In this document: piece after piece, positions 28,849 through 37,852 of the stretch
Layout: every line of letters starts with the position of its first letter
Numbering within the stretch: the first letter of the stretch is position 1
From: Burkholderia territorii
GTDB taxonomy: Bacteria > Pseudomonadota > Gammaproteobacteria > Burkholderiales > Burkholderiaceae
NCBI RefSeq assembly: GCF_902833055.1
Contig: NZ_CADFEJ010000001.1
Coordinates: 496,001 to 560,000 of the forward strand
Direction: 5' to 3'
Length of the DNA: 64,000 nt
Made by a program: the position numbers and the translations under genes
The notes under the pieces: generated by a model
What the model was told of the DNA's origin: nothing
What the model saw: only the letters and a program-made list of their open reading frames with translations
Databases searched by the model: none

Positions 28849-30309
28849 TCACGGCGCGAAGAACACGTCGGTGCGGTTCGTCAGGTTGCCCGCGTTGGTC
28901 TGCACGAAGAACGGATGGAACGACGACGACGGCAGCACGTCGAGCCCCTGGTAATCGCCGATGAAGAAACCTTCCGCGTTCGGCGCGAGCTTCATGTCGA
29001 ACGGGCCGCCGACGCGGCGTTCGTCCGCGAACGTGGCGCCGCCGTCATGCGACACCTTGCGCCAGAACCCGGTCGGCAGCGTCGTCGTGTTGCCGGCCTG
29101 CAGGTCGCGGAAGTCATACCAGGTGACCATCACCGAGCCGGCATTGTCGACGCGCACCGACGGATTGAACGCGGCACGCCCGGTCGGCGTGTTCACCTGC
29201 AGCGGCGCGCTCCAGCTCGCGCCGCCGTCCTTCGACGTCGACAGCGCGATCTCGTCGTAGTTGCCGCCGTTGAAGCGGCTGTCCTGCCAGACGACGTACA
29301 GTTGCCCCGACACCGGATCGATCGCGGGTTCCGGAATGATGTCGCCGGTGCGGACCGGTTCGCCGGTGTTCGGATCGGTCACGCCGACCGTCTGCAGCCC
29401 GGCGATCACCTGCGGCGGCGTCCAGGTCGCGCCGTCGTCGGTCGACTTGATGAACGCGACCTTGCCGGCCGCCTTGCTGAACGGCGGCTGGATCAGGTCG
29501 AAGAAGTCGTAGAGCGTGCCCGTCTTCGGGTCGACGACGATCTGGTTGCCGATCGTCTGCTGACGCGACGGCACGTTGACGATCACCTTCGGCGCGCTCC
29601 ACGTCTTGCCGCCGTCGACCGTCTTCGAGAAGAATGTCGGCCCGCGGTATGCCTTCGTGTGCAGGTTCGCGTACGGGTTGCCGTTCGGCAGTTCGAGGCG
29701 ATCCCACACCGCGTAGGCCGTGCCGGCCTTCACCGGATTCGCCGTTACGGATTCCTTGTCGTTGAAGAACTGCGTCGTCGGTTCGTCGTTCGCGATCAGC
29801 ACGGCGGGGCTGCTCCACGTCTGTCCGCCATCGGTCGACACCGACGCCGCGACCGCGTTGCTGTTGTTCGACTGGTTGAACGAGATCGATACCGAATACG
29901 CGGTGCCGTCGGGGCCGAACGACACCCACGGATCGGACGCGCGCTCGTACTTGAGCCCGCCCGGCGCGCATGCGCTGAACGGTTGCGGCGTGCGCGCCCA
30001 GGTCGCGCCGCCGTCGAACGTGTAGCCGGCGACGAGCCCGTGGGCGCCGCCGTTCGACCAGCGATCCTGCTGCCACACGCCGATCATGTTGGTCGGGTTC
30101 GCCGGATTGACCGCCAGCCATGGTTCGACCTCGGCGTTCACGTAGTTCGTGCCGGGGCCGCCGATGGTACAGGCGGCAAACGGGCTCGGGCCGGACACGA
30201 CCACGGGTTCGGCGTGCGCGGCCGCGACGGCGGCCATCGACACGGCCATCGCGGCGGACAGGCGGGTGAGGCGGGTGACAAGAGAGTGGGACACCATCGT
30301 GCGTCGCAT
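28849..30309 (-). CDS. Secreted BNR/Asp-box (sialidase-like fold) protein
   Basis: 486 residues. Signal peptide with cleavage near AAAHAEPV. The body holds repeated Asp-box motifs of the S-x-D-x-G-x-T-W type: TFDGGATWARTP, STDGGQTWSSP, TVDGGKTWSAP, STDDGATWTPP, SKDGGASWSAP, SHDGGATFADE. They predict a six-bladed beta-propeller in the periplasm or outside the cell. The catalytic arginine triad of true sialidases is not obvious, so a carbohydrate-binding or other glycoside-related role is as likely. GAGGAG before ATG 30307-30309 fixes the start. The 30310-30778 stretch holds no gene; a palindromic AATCGCTTGCGATT occurs at 30715-30728. Confidence 0.78.
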   Translation of the reverse strand: MRRTMVSHSLVTRLTRLSAAMAVSMAAVAAAHAEPVVVSGPSPFAACTIGGPGTNYVNAEVEPWLAVNPANPTNMIGVWQQDRWSNGGAHGLVAGYTFDGGATWARTPQPFSACAPGGLKYERASDPWVSFGPDGTAYSVSISFNQSNNSNAVAASVSTDGGQTWSSPAVLIANDEPTTQFFNDKESVTANPVKAGTAYAVWDRLELPNGNPYANLHTKAYRGPTFFSKTVDGGKTWSAPKVIVNVPSRQQTIGNQIVVDPKTGTLYDFFDLIQPPFSKAAGKVAFIKSTDDGATWTPPQVIAGLQTVGVTDPNTGEPVRTGDIIPEPAIDPVSGQLYVVWQDSRFNGGNYDEIALSTSKDGGASWSAPLQVNTPTGRAAFNPSVRVDNAGSVMVTWYDFRDLQAGNTTTLPTGFWRKVSHDGGATFADERRVGGPFDMKLAPNAEGFFIGDYQGLDVLPSSSFHPFFVQTNAGNLTNRTDVFFAP

Positions 30310-30778
30310 GACTGCTCCTCGTTCACGGGCGGCGGCGAGGGCGCGGCAGCGGCACGTCGCGCACCGGCACGCGCGGCAACGGGTGCCGTGTCGCGCGTCG
30401 GGTCGTGTCGTTCAGGAGGCCGCTTCGGTCATCGCCATCCGCGTGTGCTGGATGCCGCCAGCACGTCGGTCAAGACACCTTTTCGATTTCAATGCTTGTC
30501 GGGTGCTTCCCGGGATGCGGACGCAACGGGAAGGCCAGGTCCGTGCATACGACGAATGCGTCGAAGTGGATTGCAATGTAGGCGATCCGCATGACGCGCG
30601 GGAGGCAATTTTTTGTAACAGGACGTAGCCGGAAAGCGTTGCCGAAGCAGTGACGCGACAGCGAAAAATTTTCCGCCAGAAAACTTCGGAAACCGAATCG
30701 AAAGCGCGAATCGGAATCGCTTGCGATTACGCGCGGATTGCGCCGCATCGCACCGATGCAGCGCGCCGTGCGCGTCGT

Positions 30779-31210
30779 TCAGCGTTCGCCCGGAAAGCGC
30801 TCCTGCAACGCGTGCAGCCAGCGTGCGACGACGTCGAGTTCGTCGTCGGAAAATCCGTCGCACAGCTTGCCGTTCAGTTCGCGCAGCAGCACGCGCGCAC
30901 GCTTGAGCGCCGCGCGACCTTCGTCGGTCAGGAACAGGCGCGTTGCGCGCCCGTCGTCCGAATCGGCGTGCCGCGCGAGCAGGCCGGCCTTTGCCATCCG
31001 GTCGGCGAGCCCCGACATCGCGGACGGCGCCAACTGCAGCGCGGCACCGACTTCGCCGATCAGCGCGCCGTCCTGCCTCGCCAGGCAGAACAGCACGCCG
31101 GCCTGCGCGGCGCTGGCGCGCGCATCGGTCTCGGCCTTGCGGTCGACCCAGCGCTGCACGCGCCGCTGGCCGATGTTCAACAGGAAAAACAGTCGTCGGT
31201 CTTCGCTCAA
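30779..31210 (-). CDS. MarR-family transcriptional regulator
   Basis: 143 residues from a TTG start at 31208-31210. Winged helix-turn-helix: GALIGEVGAALQLAPSAMSGLADRM (recognition region) then DSDDGRATRLFLTDEGRAAL, the wing signature of MarR. The TTG overlaps the upstream hydrolase stop as TTGA, which is strong positional evidence for this start and for translational coupling. MarR proteins usually repress their own operon until a small phenolic or lipophilic ligand binds. Two matched inverted repeats lie just upstream of the operon, so autoregulation with the hydrolase is expected. Confidence 0.83.
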   Translation of the reverse strand: MSEDRRLFFLLNIGQRRVQRWVDRKAETDARASAAQAGVLFCLARQDGALIGEVGAALQLAPSAMSGLADRMAKAGLLARHADSDDGRATRLFLTDEGRAALKRARVLLRELNGKLCDGFSDDELDVVARWLHALQERFPGER

Positions 31211-32124
31211 GCTCGGTTCCCGGCTGCAATGGAAAGTGGCGGGCGACCCGCGGCACGCGGCGCGTCGAGCGCATGCGCGAGCCAGTCGGCGACCGCGGGC
31301 CACAGCACGGCGCCCGGCCGGCTGCGGAAAAAGCCCATGTGTCCGACCGGCCCGCTGCCCGCTGCGTTCGGATCGATCTGGCGGCGTTCGACGGCCGCCC
31401 GGGTCAGGTAGCTTACCAGCAGGTCGATCGCGCGCGGGTTCGCCCACGGATCGTCGTCGAAGCCGAGCGCGAGAATCGGCAACTGCTGCTTCGAAAAGCG
31501 CTCGGCTGCCCCGAGCGTCGGATCGTCGAAGAAGTAGCGCGGCAGCGTGGTCCAGTGACTCCACTCGCGGAACACGCCTGCGGGGAGATCCTCGCCGAGC
31601 CCGAGCCGCTTGCCCGGCACGTAGCCGAGCAGCGTCGATGCGAGCGGGCCGAGCACGCGCAGGATCAGGCGCACCTTCAGCCGCTCGCCCGCGCGCGAAA
31701 TCAGCCGCGTGCTGCCCGCGTGCGCGGCGACCATCACGGCCGCGCGCAGATGAGCGGTGCCGGCGGACAGCCCGATCGCGTGGCCGCCGACGCTGTGCCC
31801 GACCGCCAGCAGCGGCAGCGACGCGTATGCATTGCGCGCCCACGCGATCGCGGCGCCGACGTCGAGTTCGACCCAGTCGCGCATGCGTGCGTGCAGCGCG
31901 CTCAGCTGCGCGGGCCGCGACGCGCCGATACCGCGATAGTTGTACGTCAGCGCCGCGAAGCCGCGTTCGGTTAGAAAGCGTGCGAAGCCGGCGTACAACC
32001 GCTCCGGCACGGCAGTGGCCGGATGGATCAACACCAGCGCGCGCGGCGGCGCGTCCGGCGACCACAGCGTGCCGCGCAGCGTGTAGCCGTCGGCGGCGGA
32101 GAATTCGACGGGTTCCGATGTCAT
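31207..32124 (-). CDS. Alpha/beta-hydrolase
   Basis: 305 residues starting MTSEPVEFSAADGYTLRGTLW, from ATG 32122-32124 after GAGGA. It has the HPATAVPERLY oxyanion region and a nucleophile elbow GHSVGGHAIG. The end carries GPVGHMGFFRS, where the His would complete the catalytic triad. A cytoplasmic serine hydrolase (esterase, thioesterase or lactonase; not decided). First gene of the operon with the MarR regulator, which probably controls it in response to a related substrate. Confidence 0.75.
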   Translation of the reverse strand: MTSEPVEFSAADGYTLRGTLWSPDAPPRALVLIHPATAVPERLYAGFARFLTERGFAALTYNYRGIGASRPAQLSALHARMRDWVELDVGAAIAWARNAYASLPLLAVGHSVGGHAIGLSAGTAHLRAAVMVAAHAGSTRLISRAGERLKVRLILRVLGPLASTLLGYVPGKRLGLGEDLPAGVFREWSHWTTLPRYFFDDPTLGAAERFSKQQLPILALGFDDDPWANPRAIDLLVSYLTRAAVERRQIDPNAAGSGPVGHMGFFRSRPGAVLWPAVADWLAHALDAPRAAGRPPLSIAAGNRA

Positions 32125-32145
32125 CGCGATCCTCGTTCGGGAAGT

Positions 32146-32163
32146 TATTTCGTATGCGAAATA
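32146..32163. promoter_or_regulatory. MarR-type operator, copy 1
   Basis: TATTTCG-TATG-CGAAATA: 7-bp arms, 22 bases upstream of the hydrolase start. The same arms recur in copy 2. Confidence 0.7.
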
Positions 32164-32175
32164 TAGTCCGGGATT

Positions 32176-32193
32176 TATTTCGCGCACGAAATA
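32176..32193. promoter_or_regulatory. MarR-type operator, copy 2
   Basis: TATTTCG-CGCA-CGAAATA, centred exactly 30 bp from copy 1, about three helical turns, so two dimers would sit on the same face of the DNA. The rest of 32194-32422 is non-coding upstream sequence of the SsuA-like gene. Confidence 0.7.
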
Positions 32194-32422
32194 TCTATCG
32201 AGGAATCATTCGAACGGCTGCTGTCGCAGCGCGGCGGGCCGCGTCGCGCTGCGGCGGGCCTTCCATCCAACATTTGCATCTTTGCATAGCGGAATATTGC
32301 GTTTGTCTCGCGAAGCGGATCGCCGTATCTTCATCGGTTCCATCCGTGCGCCGGCCATCGCGGCGGCGGATCCACGGGCGACGCCGTCGCGCGCGCGCCC
32401 GCCAACTTCCGGGGAGATCACG

Positions 32423-33388
32423 TTGTCGAGTCGAATCGTCACCGCGTTGCTGCTCGCGCTCGCCGCGCAGCCAGGCATCGCGAAAGACACCGTCACGCTG
32501 CGCGTCGGTGAACAGAACTACTTCAACATCCAGGCGTCGATGGAGGCATCCGGCGTATTGAAGGACCTGCCTTACACGATCGAGTGGAAGCACTTCCAGG
32601 CCGCCGCGCCCGTCGCCGAAAGCCTGAACGGCAATGCGATCGACGTCGGCTTCCTCGGCGATTCCGCGCTGTTGACGCTAGCCGCGCGCGGCGCGCCGGT
32701 GAAGGTGGTCGCGGTGTCGCGGCAGAGCCTCGACGGCGTCGCGATCCTCGTGCCGAAGAACTCGCCGGTGCGCACCGTCGCCGACCTGAAGGGCAAGACT
32801 GTCGCTGTGTGGCGCGGCGCCTGGAGTCAGCAGCTCGTGCTGCGCGCGCTCGAACACGCGGGCCTGCGCGCGGATTCCGTGAAGTATGCGTACCTGATGC
32901 CGATCGATGCCACCAACGCGCTCGCGAACGGCTCGGTCGACGCCGTGTCGCTGTGGGAGCCGTTCGTCAGCACGCTCGCGCTGCGCCAGGGCGCGCGGCC
33001 GGTGACGACCGCGCAGGGGCTGATGCCCGCGTTGAGCTTCGTCGCGGCGAACGAGCAGGCGGCGACGGCAAGACGCGCGGAGATCACCGATTTCCTGAAG
33101 CGCGTGGTGGCCGCACGGCAGTGGGTCGATGCTCATCCGCGCGAGTATGCCGACCTGTGGGCGAAGCGCGCGAAGCTCGAACCGGACGTTGCCTACCGCT
33201 GGCTCGACAACGCGCACCAGCGCGTAGGTCCGGTCGACGACGCGGCCGCGAAGGATGCGCAGAACACCGCCGACTTCCTGCACAAGGCCGGCGTGATTCC
33301 GGCCGCATACGACACGGCGAAGCTGCTCGACCGCTCGTATGCGGACGCGTTTTCGGCGCCCGCGCCAAAGACGGTCGCGGCGCAGTGA
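32423..33388 (+). CDS. ABC transporter substrate-binding protein, SsuA-like (aliphatic sulfonate/taurine family)
   Basis: 321 residues from a TTG start at 32423-32425, well placed after GGGGAG and followed at once by a signal peptide (SSRIVTALLLALAAQPGIAKD). The body is a type II periplasmic binding fold: VGEQNYFNIQ, WKHFQAAAPVAESLNGNAIDVGFLGDS, VSRQSLDGVAILVPKNSPV, VSLWEPFVS. The NMT1/SsuA family brings sulfonates, taurine or nitrate. No permease or ATPase accompanies it, so it is an orphan. It precedes, in the opposite direction, an organosulfur-type operon. The 33389-33675 gap is non-coding. Confidence 0.82.
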   Translation: MSSRIVTALLLALAAQPGIAKDTVTLRVGEQNYFNIQASMEASGVLKDLPYTIEWKHFQAAAPVAESLNGNAIDVGFLGDSALLTLAARGAPVKVVAVSRQSLDGVAILVPKNSPVRTVADLKGKTVAVWRGAWSQQLVLRALEHAGLRADSVKYAYLMPIDATNALANGSVDAVSLWEPFVSTLALRQGARPVTTAQGLMPALSFVAANEQAATARRAEITDFLKRVVAARQWVDAHPREYADLWAKRAKLEPDVAYRWLDNAHQRVGPVDDAAAKDAQNTADFLHKAGVIPAAYDTAKLLDRSYADAFSAPAPKTVAAQ

Positions 33389-33675
33389 CTTGATGTGCCG
33401 AAACGCATTCGGCTTGTCGACGCGCCGGTCGGTCACAAAGGGGGCGTATTGCCGCCGCGGCGTGTCGACGTTCCCGATTCGCGGCTTCGATCGCGTGACG
33501 ATGAGCCGGCCTGAGCGCGTGACCGGATTCCGGCGAATCGCGCGCATGTTGCGGAACTCGACCGGTTTCACGCGGCGGTGCAGGCGCAGGCCGCGACGAT
33601 CGATTTTCCGTTTCACCCCGACATCCCAACCACGGAATGCCGGGGCGACTTCACTTCATCGGCCAGCGCATCGAA

Positions 33676-34608
33676 TCAAAACGACGGCAACCCCGGCGGA
33701 TTCGTCTCCGCGCGCGCGATTGCCTCGCTCTGCAATCCCCAGCGCGCGAGTGCCTGCCCGTAGCGGCCGCTGACGATGAGCGCGTTCGTCGCGAGCGTCA
33801 GCGCCGGTGCGAGCCCGCTGCCGCGACGCGTCGCGATCGCGACATCCGCATTCGCCGGCCAGCCCGCGTTGACGACGCCGACCCGGCGAATCCTGCCGTC
33901 GCGCGCGGCCTCGTAAGCCAGCGACGCATTCGGGTTCAGCTCGGCATCGGCGCGGCCTGACAGTAGCGCAACGCGGGCCGCCGCATCGTCGTCGAAATAG
34001 AGCAGCTCGGTGGCCTTCAGCCCTTGCGCGACATTGCGCCGGCTCCATTCGAGCAGGATGCGCTCCTGGCTCGTGCCGGCACCCGTGATGATGCGCAGGC
34101 CCGCGACATCCTTCGGCCCGTCGATCTTCGCGATCGGGCTCGCGGTGCGCACGTAGAAACCGTGCAGCCCGAGCCGGTAGGTCGTGAAATCGTATTTCTC
34201 CTTGCGCTTCTCGGTCACGCCGACATTCGAGATCACGGCATCGTACTTGCCCGACGTGAGCCCGAGGGGCCAGTCCGCCCACGCGATCGGCACGAGCACC
34301 AGCGTGCGGCCGAGCGCGTCGGCGACGAGCTGTGCGTAGTCCGGATCGGCTCCGACGACGGTGCGCGCGTCGGTCGCATAGGTCGACACCGGCGGCGCGT
34401 GCGGCGAAATCGCGACGGTGAAGGCCCCGTCGCGTACCCAGCGATAGCGGCTCGCCGCGCGAATCGCCGCATCGTCGCGCGGCGCGCGGATCCGGCCGGC
34501 CTGGCGAGGATCGAGATCGGCCGTCGCGGCGGCGGCCCCCGCTGCGTGCCACCGCAGGCCAGTGGCAACTGCCAGCGCGGCGGTCATGAACTGGCGTCGG
34601 TCGATCAT
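33676..34608 (-). CDS. Amino-acid-type ABC substrate-binding protein (second of two, Tat-type signal)
   Basis: 310 residues starting MIDRRQFMTAALAVATGLRWHA. A twin-arginine motif RRQF precedes the signal peptide, so it is possibly Tat-exported already folded. The PF00497 fold shows YATDARTVVGADPDYAQLVADALG, AWADWPLGLTSGKYDAVISNVGVTEKRKEKYDF. It shares many segments with the 38938-39891 protein and is a paralogue with a different signal. Last gene of the organosulfur-like operon. Having two binding proteins matches TcyJ and TcyK of B. subtilis. Confidence 0.85.
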   Translation of the reverse strand: MIDRRQFMTAALAVATGLRWHAAGAAAATADLDPRQAGRIRAPRDDAAIRAASRYRWVRDGAFTVAISPHAPPVSTYATDARTVVGADPDYAQLVADALGRTLVLVPIAWADWPLGLTSGKYDAVISNVGVTEKRKEKYDFTTYRLGLHGFYVRTASPIAKIDGPKDVAGLRIITGAGTSQERILLEWSRRNVAQGLKATELLYFDDDAAARVALLSGRADAELNPNASLAYEAARDGRIRRVGVVNAGWPANADVAIATRRGSGLAPALTLATNALIVSGRYGQALARWGLQSEAIARAETNPPGLPSF

Positions 34609-34642
34609 CGTCGAGTGCCTCGCGAGTCGTGGGCGGCGTGCA

Positions 34643-36427
34643 TCAAAGCACCCGCGACAGGAACGCGCGCGTGCGCGGATGCGCCGGTGCGTCGAGCACG
34701 ACGGCGGGCGGGCCCGACTCGACGATGCGGCCACGCTCCATGAACAACACGTTGTCCGCGACTTCGCGCGCGAAGCCGATTTCGTGCGTGACGATCACGA
34801 GCGTGGTACCCGAGCGCGCGAGCTCCTTGATCACGTCGAGCACTTCGTTGACCAGTTCGGGATCGAGCGCCGACGTCGGCTCGTCGAACAGCAGCACCTT
34901 CGGGCGCAATGCGAGCGCCCGCGCGATCGCGACGCGCTGCTGCTGGCCGCCGGACAACTGGCACGGGTATGCATCGGCCTTGTCCGCGAGGCCGACGCGC
35001 GCGAGCAGCGTGCGCGCGGTGCGCTCGGCCGCCTCGCGCGTGACGCCGCCGACGGAGACCGGCGCCTCGACCAGGTTCTCGAGCACCGTCAGATGCGCAA
35101 ACAGGTTGAAGTTCTGGAACACCATCCCGACTGCCGTGCGCCGTTTCAGCACGTCGCGCTCCTTCAGCTCGTGCAGCACGTCGCCGTCGCGCCGATAGCC
35201 GATCAGCTCGCCGTCGATGTCGATGAAGCCGTCGTCGACGCGCTCGAGATGGTTGATCGTGCGCAGCAACGTCGACTTGCCCGAGCCGGACGGCCCGACG
35301 ATCACCGTCACGCTGCCGCGCGGCGCGACGAACGACACGTTGTCGAGCACGCGCTGCATGCCGAACTGTTTCGACACGTTGCGCACGGCGACTTCGCCGC
35401 CGGTGCGCGGCACGGGTGCGTCGGCGGTGCCGCCCTGAACCGCTGCATCGGCCGTCGCGTCGCGTGTCGCCGCCCGCCGCCGCAGCGCACCGATGCGCGC
35501 CAGCACGAACGTCAGCGCCGACCGCGGCGGATTACGCAACGCGCCGCGCGCGTAGTGGCGTTCGACCTGCACCTGGATCGCCGACAGCACGGTCAGGATG
35601 ATCAGGTACCACACGGTCGCGACCATCAGCAGCGGAATCACCTCGAGATTGCGGCGATAGATCACCTGCACCGTGTAGAACAGTTCGGGCATCGCAAGCA
35701 CGTAGACCATCGACGTGCCTTTCGCGAGCGTGATCAGATCGTTGAACGCGGTCGGCAGGATCGCGCGCATCGCCTGCGGCAGCACGATCCGCGTAGTCTG
35801 GCGGCCGCGCGGCAGGCCGAGGGCGGCGGCCGCTTCGAGCTGCCCCTGGTCGACCGCGAGAATGCCGCCACGAATCACTTCCGCGGAAAACGCCGCATGG
35901 TTCAGCGTGAGGCCGAGCACGGCCGCGAGGAACGGGCTGATCAGGTCGGTGGTCGGCGTGTCGAACCATACGATGTCGGTGAACGGCACGCCGAGCCGCA
36001 CGTGCTCGTACAGGTAGCCGAGGTTGTTGAGGATCAGCAGCAGCACGATCAGCGGAATCGACCGGAACAGCCACACGAACGTCCATGCGCTCGCGGCTAG
36101 CAGTCGCGAGCGCGACAGCCGGGCGAGCGCGACGAACGCACCGAGCACGAAGCCGAACACGGCGCCGAGCAGCGTCAGCACCAGCGTGCGCGCGAGCCCC
36201 GACAGCACCGGCGGCGACAGGAACCATTCGGCGAACACCGGCCATCCCCATTGCGGGTTGCCGAGAATCGAATGCAGCGCGAGCGCGATCAGCACGAGCG
36301 CGAGCACGGTGCCGACTGTGCGCGACCGGTGCCGGGCCGGCACGATCCGCAGGCGCGTGCCGGCGTCGCGGGCGTGGGACGAAGAGAGCGGCGGCAGTGC
36401 GCCGCCGAGATGGGTCGTGTCGCTCAT
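34643..36427 (-). CDS. Fused ABC transporter permease and ATP-binding protein (polar amino acid type)
   Basis: 594 residues. The N-terminal half is an inner-membrane permease with several TM segments and the EAA-loop sequence EAAAALGLPRGRQTTRIVLPQA. After a linker near 300-350 comes a full ABC ATPase with Walker A GPSGSGKST, the signature LSGGQQQR and Walker B VLLFDEPTSALDPE. In most bacteria these are separate chains (TcyL/TcyM and TcyN); here one polypeptide holds both. ATG 36425-36427 follows a GAGGA site. The permease is 34 bases from the downstream binding protein, so co-transcription is likely. Predicted cargo: a sulfur-containing amino acid derivative. Confidence 0.88.
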   Translation of the reverse strand: MSDTTHLGGALPPLSSSHARDAGTRLRIVPARHRSRTVGTVLALVLIALALHSILGNPQWGWPVFAEWFLSPPVLSGLARTLVLTLLGAVFGFVLGAFVALARLSRSRLLAASAWTFVWLFRSIPLIVLLLILNNLGYLYEHVRLGVPFTDIVWFDTPTTDLISPFLAAVLGLTLNHAAFSAEVIRGGILAVDQGQLEAAAALGLPRGRQTTRIVLPQAMRAILPTAFNDLITLAKGTSMVYVLAMPELFYTVQVIYRRNLEVIPLLMVATVWYLIILTVLSAIQVQVERHYARGALRNPPRSALTFVLARIGALRRRAATRDATADAAVQGGTADAPVPRTGGEVAVRNVSKQFGMQRVLDNVSFVAPRGSVTVIVGPSGSGKSTLLRTINHLERVDDGFIDIDGELIGYRRDGDVLHELKERDVLKRRTAVGMVFQNFNLFAHLTVLENLVEAPVSVGGVTREAAERTARTLLARVGLADKADAYPCQLSGGQQQRVAIARALALRPKVLLFDEPTSALDPELVNEVLDVIKELARSGTTLVIVTHEIGFAREVADNVLFMERGRIVESGPPAVVLDAPAHPRTRAFLSRVL

Positions 36428-36486
36428 GTCGGTGAGGATCCTCGATCGGGTCGTTGGGCGCGCCGCGTACCGGCGGCGCGTCGGCG

Positions 36487-37845
36487 TCAAACGTGCGCTT
36501 CGGCCGCCTCGCCGTGTTTGCTCGCCGGGCCGGGCGTTGCGTGGCGGCTCGCCTTGCGAGGCAGGCCGAGGTGGTCGCGCAGCGTGTCGCCCGGCAGGTC
36601 GCGGCTATAGCGGCCGCGCGCCTCGAGCACCGGAATGACCAGTTCGACGAAGTCGTCGACGCCCTGGGCCTGCACCGGGAAACCGAGGATGAAGCCGTCG
36701 CCCGCTCCGGCGTCGTGCCAGCGGATCAACTCGTCGGCCACGTGCTCGGCGGTGCCGATGAAGTTCGGGCGCGGCGTCGCGACGGCGAGTGCCGTCTCGC
36801 GCAGCGTGAGCTGCTTGCGCTTCGCGTCGGCCTTGATCCGGTCGGTGGTCGAGCGGAAGCTGTTGCGGCCGATGTCGCCGAGCTCGGGAAACGGCGCGTC
36901 GAGCGCGTACTGCGTGAAGTCGTGATGATCGAAATAGCGGCCGAGATAGGCGAGCGCCTCGTCGATGGTCAGCAGGTCGCGGATCGCCTGGTATTTGTCT
37001 TCCGCCTCCGCGGCCGTACGGCCGACGATCGGTCCGACGCCCGGGAAGATCTTCACGTCGCCGGGCTGGCGGCCGTGCTCGACGGCGCTTTGCTTCACGC
37101 GCCGCGTGAACGCGGCCGTTTCGTCGAGCGACGGCGAATGCGTGAACACGGCGTCCGCGTATTTGCCCGCGAGCCCGATGCCGCTGTCGGACGAGCCGGC
37201 CTGGAAAATCACCGGCTGCCCCTGCGGCGAGCGCTGGATGTTCAGCGGGCCGGCCACCTGGAAGAAGCGGCCGCGATGGTCGAGCGTATGCAGCTTGTCG
37301 CGATCGAAGAAGCGCCCGGTCGCGCGATCGCGCACGAATGCGTCGTCGTCCCAGCTGTCCCACAGCCCCTGCACGACGTCGAGGTATTCGTCCGCGATTT
37401 CGTAGCGCAGTTCGTGATCGGGATGTGCCTTGCCGAAATTCTTCGCGGTGCCTTCGAGCGGCGTCGTCACGACGTTCCAGCCCGCGCGCCCGCCGCTGAT
37501 CACGTCGAGCGATGCGAGCTGGCGCGCGACCGTGAACGGCTCGCTGTACGACGTCGAGATCGTGCCCGCGAGGCCGATCTTCTTCGTCGCGACCGCGAGC
37601 GCCGACAGCACGGTGAGCGGCTCGAAGCGGTTCAGGAAGTGCGGGATCGACTTCTCGTTGATGTAGAGGCCATCCGCGACGAACGCGAACGCGATGCCGG
37701 CGGCCTCCGCCTTGCGGGCGATGCCGATCGCGAAGTCGAGGTTGATGCTCGCGTCCGGCGGGTTGCTCGGATGCCGCCACGCATTCATGTGGCTGCCTGC
37801 GCCTTGCAGCATCAGGCCGAAGGGAATCGATCGTCGGGTCGTCAT
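36487..37845 (-). CDS. NtaA/SnaA/DszA-type flavin-dependent monooxygenase (CmoJ-like)
   Basis: 452 residues of the bacterial luciferase superfamily. FGLMLQGAGSHMNAWRHP at the N-terminus, TSYSEPFTVARQLASLDVISGGRAGWNVVTT and FQAGSSDSGIGLAGKYADAVFT are diagnostic for the NtaA branch. The branch includes nitrilotriacetate, dibenzothiophene-sulfone and N-acetyl-S-(2-succino)cysteine monooxygenases. It uses reduced FMN and O2. Seven bases separate its start from the stop of the MsnO8-type gene, so the pair is coupled. Cleaving a C-S bond is the likely chemistry, on the strength of neighbours. Confidence 0.88.
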   Translation of the reverse strand: MTTRRSIPFGLMLQGAGSHMNAWRHPSNPPDASINLDFAIGIARKAEAAGIAFAFVADGLYINEKSIPHFLNRFEPLTVLSALAVATKKIGLAGTISTSYSEPFTVARQLASLDVISGGRAGWNVVTTPLEGTAKNFGKAHPDHELRYEIADEYLDVVQGLWDSWDDDAFVRDRATGRFFDRDKLHTLDHRGRFFQVAGPLNIQRSPQGQPVIFQAGSSDSGIGLAGKYADAVFTHSPSLDETAAFTRRVKQSAVEHGRQPGDVKIFPGVGPIVGRTAAEAEDKYQAIRDLLTIDEALAYLGRYFDHHDFTQYALDAPFPELGDIGRNSFRSTTDRIKADAKRKQLTLRETALAVATPRPNFIGTAEHVADELIRWHDAGAGDGFILGFPVQAQGVDDFVELVIPVLEARGRYSRDLPGDTLRDHLGLPRKASRHATPGPASKHGEAAEAHV

Positions 37846-37852
37846 GGGCGCG

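Noticed and set aside
27628-30594. Plus-strand open frame of 988 codons across adhP and the BNR gene
   Set aside because: Overlaps two well supported genes on different strands; its sequence is Arg-rich noise in the +1 frame of adhP.
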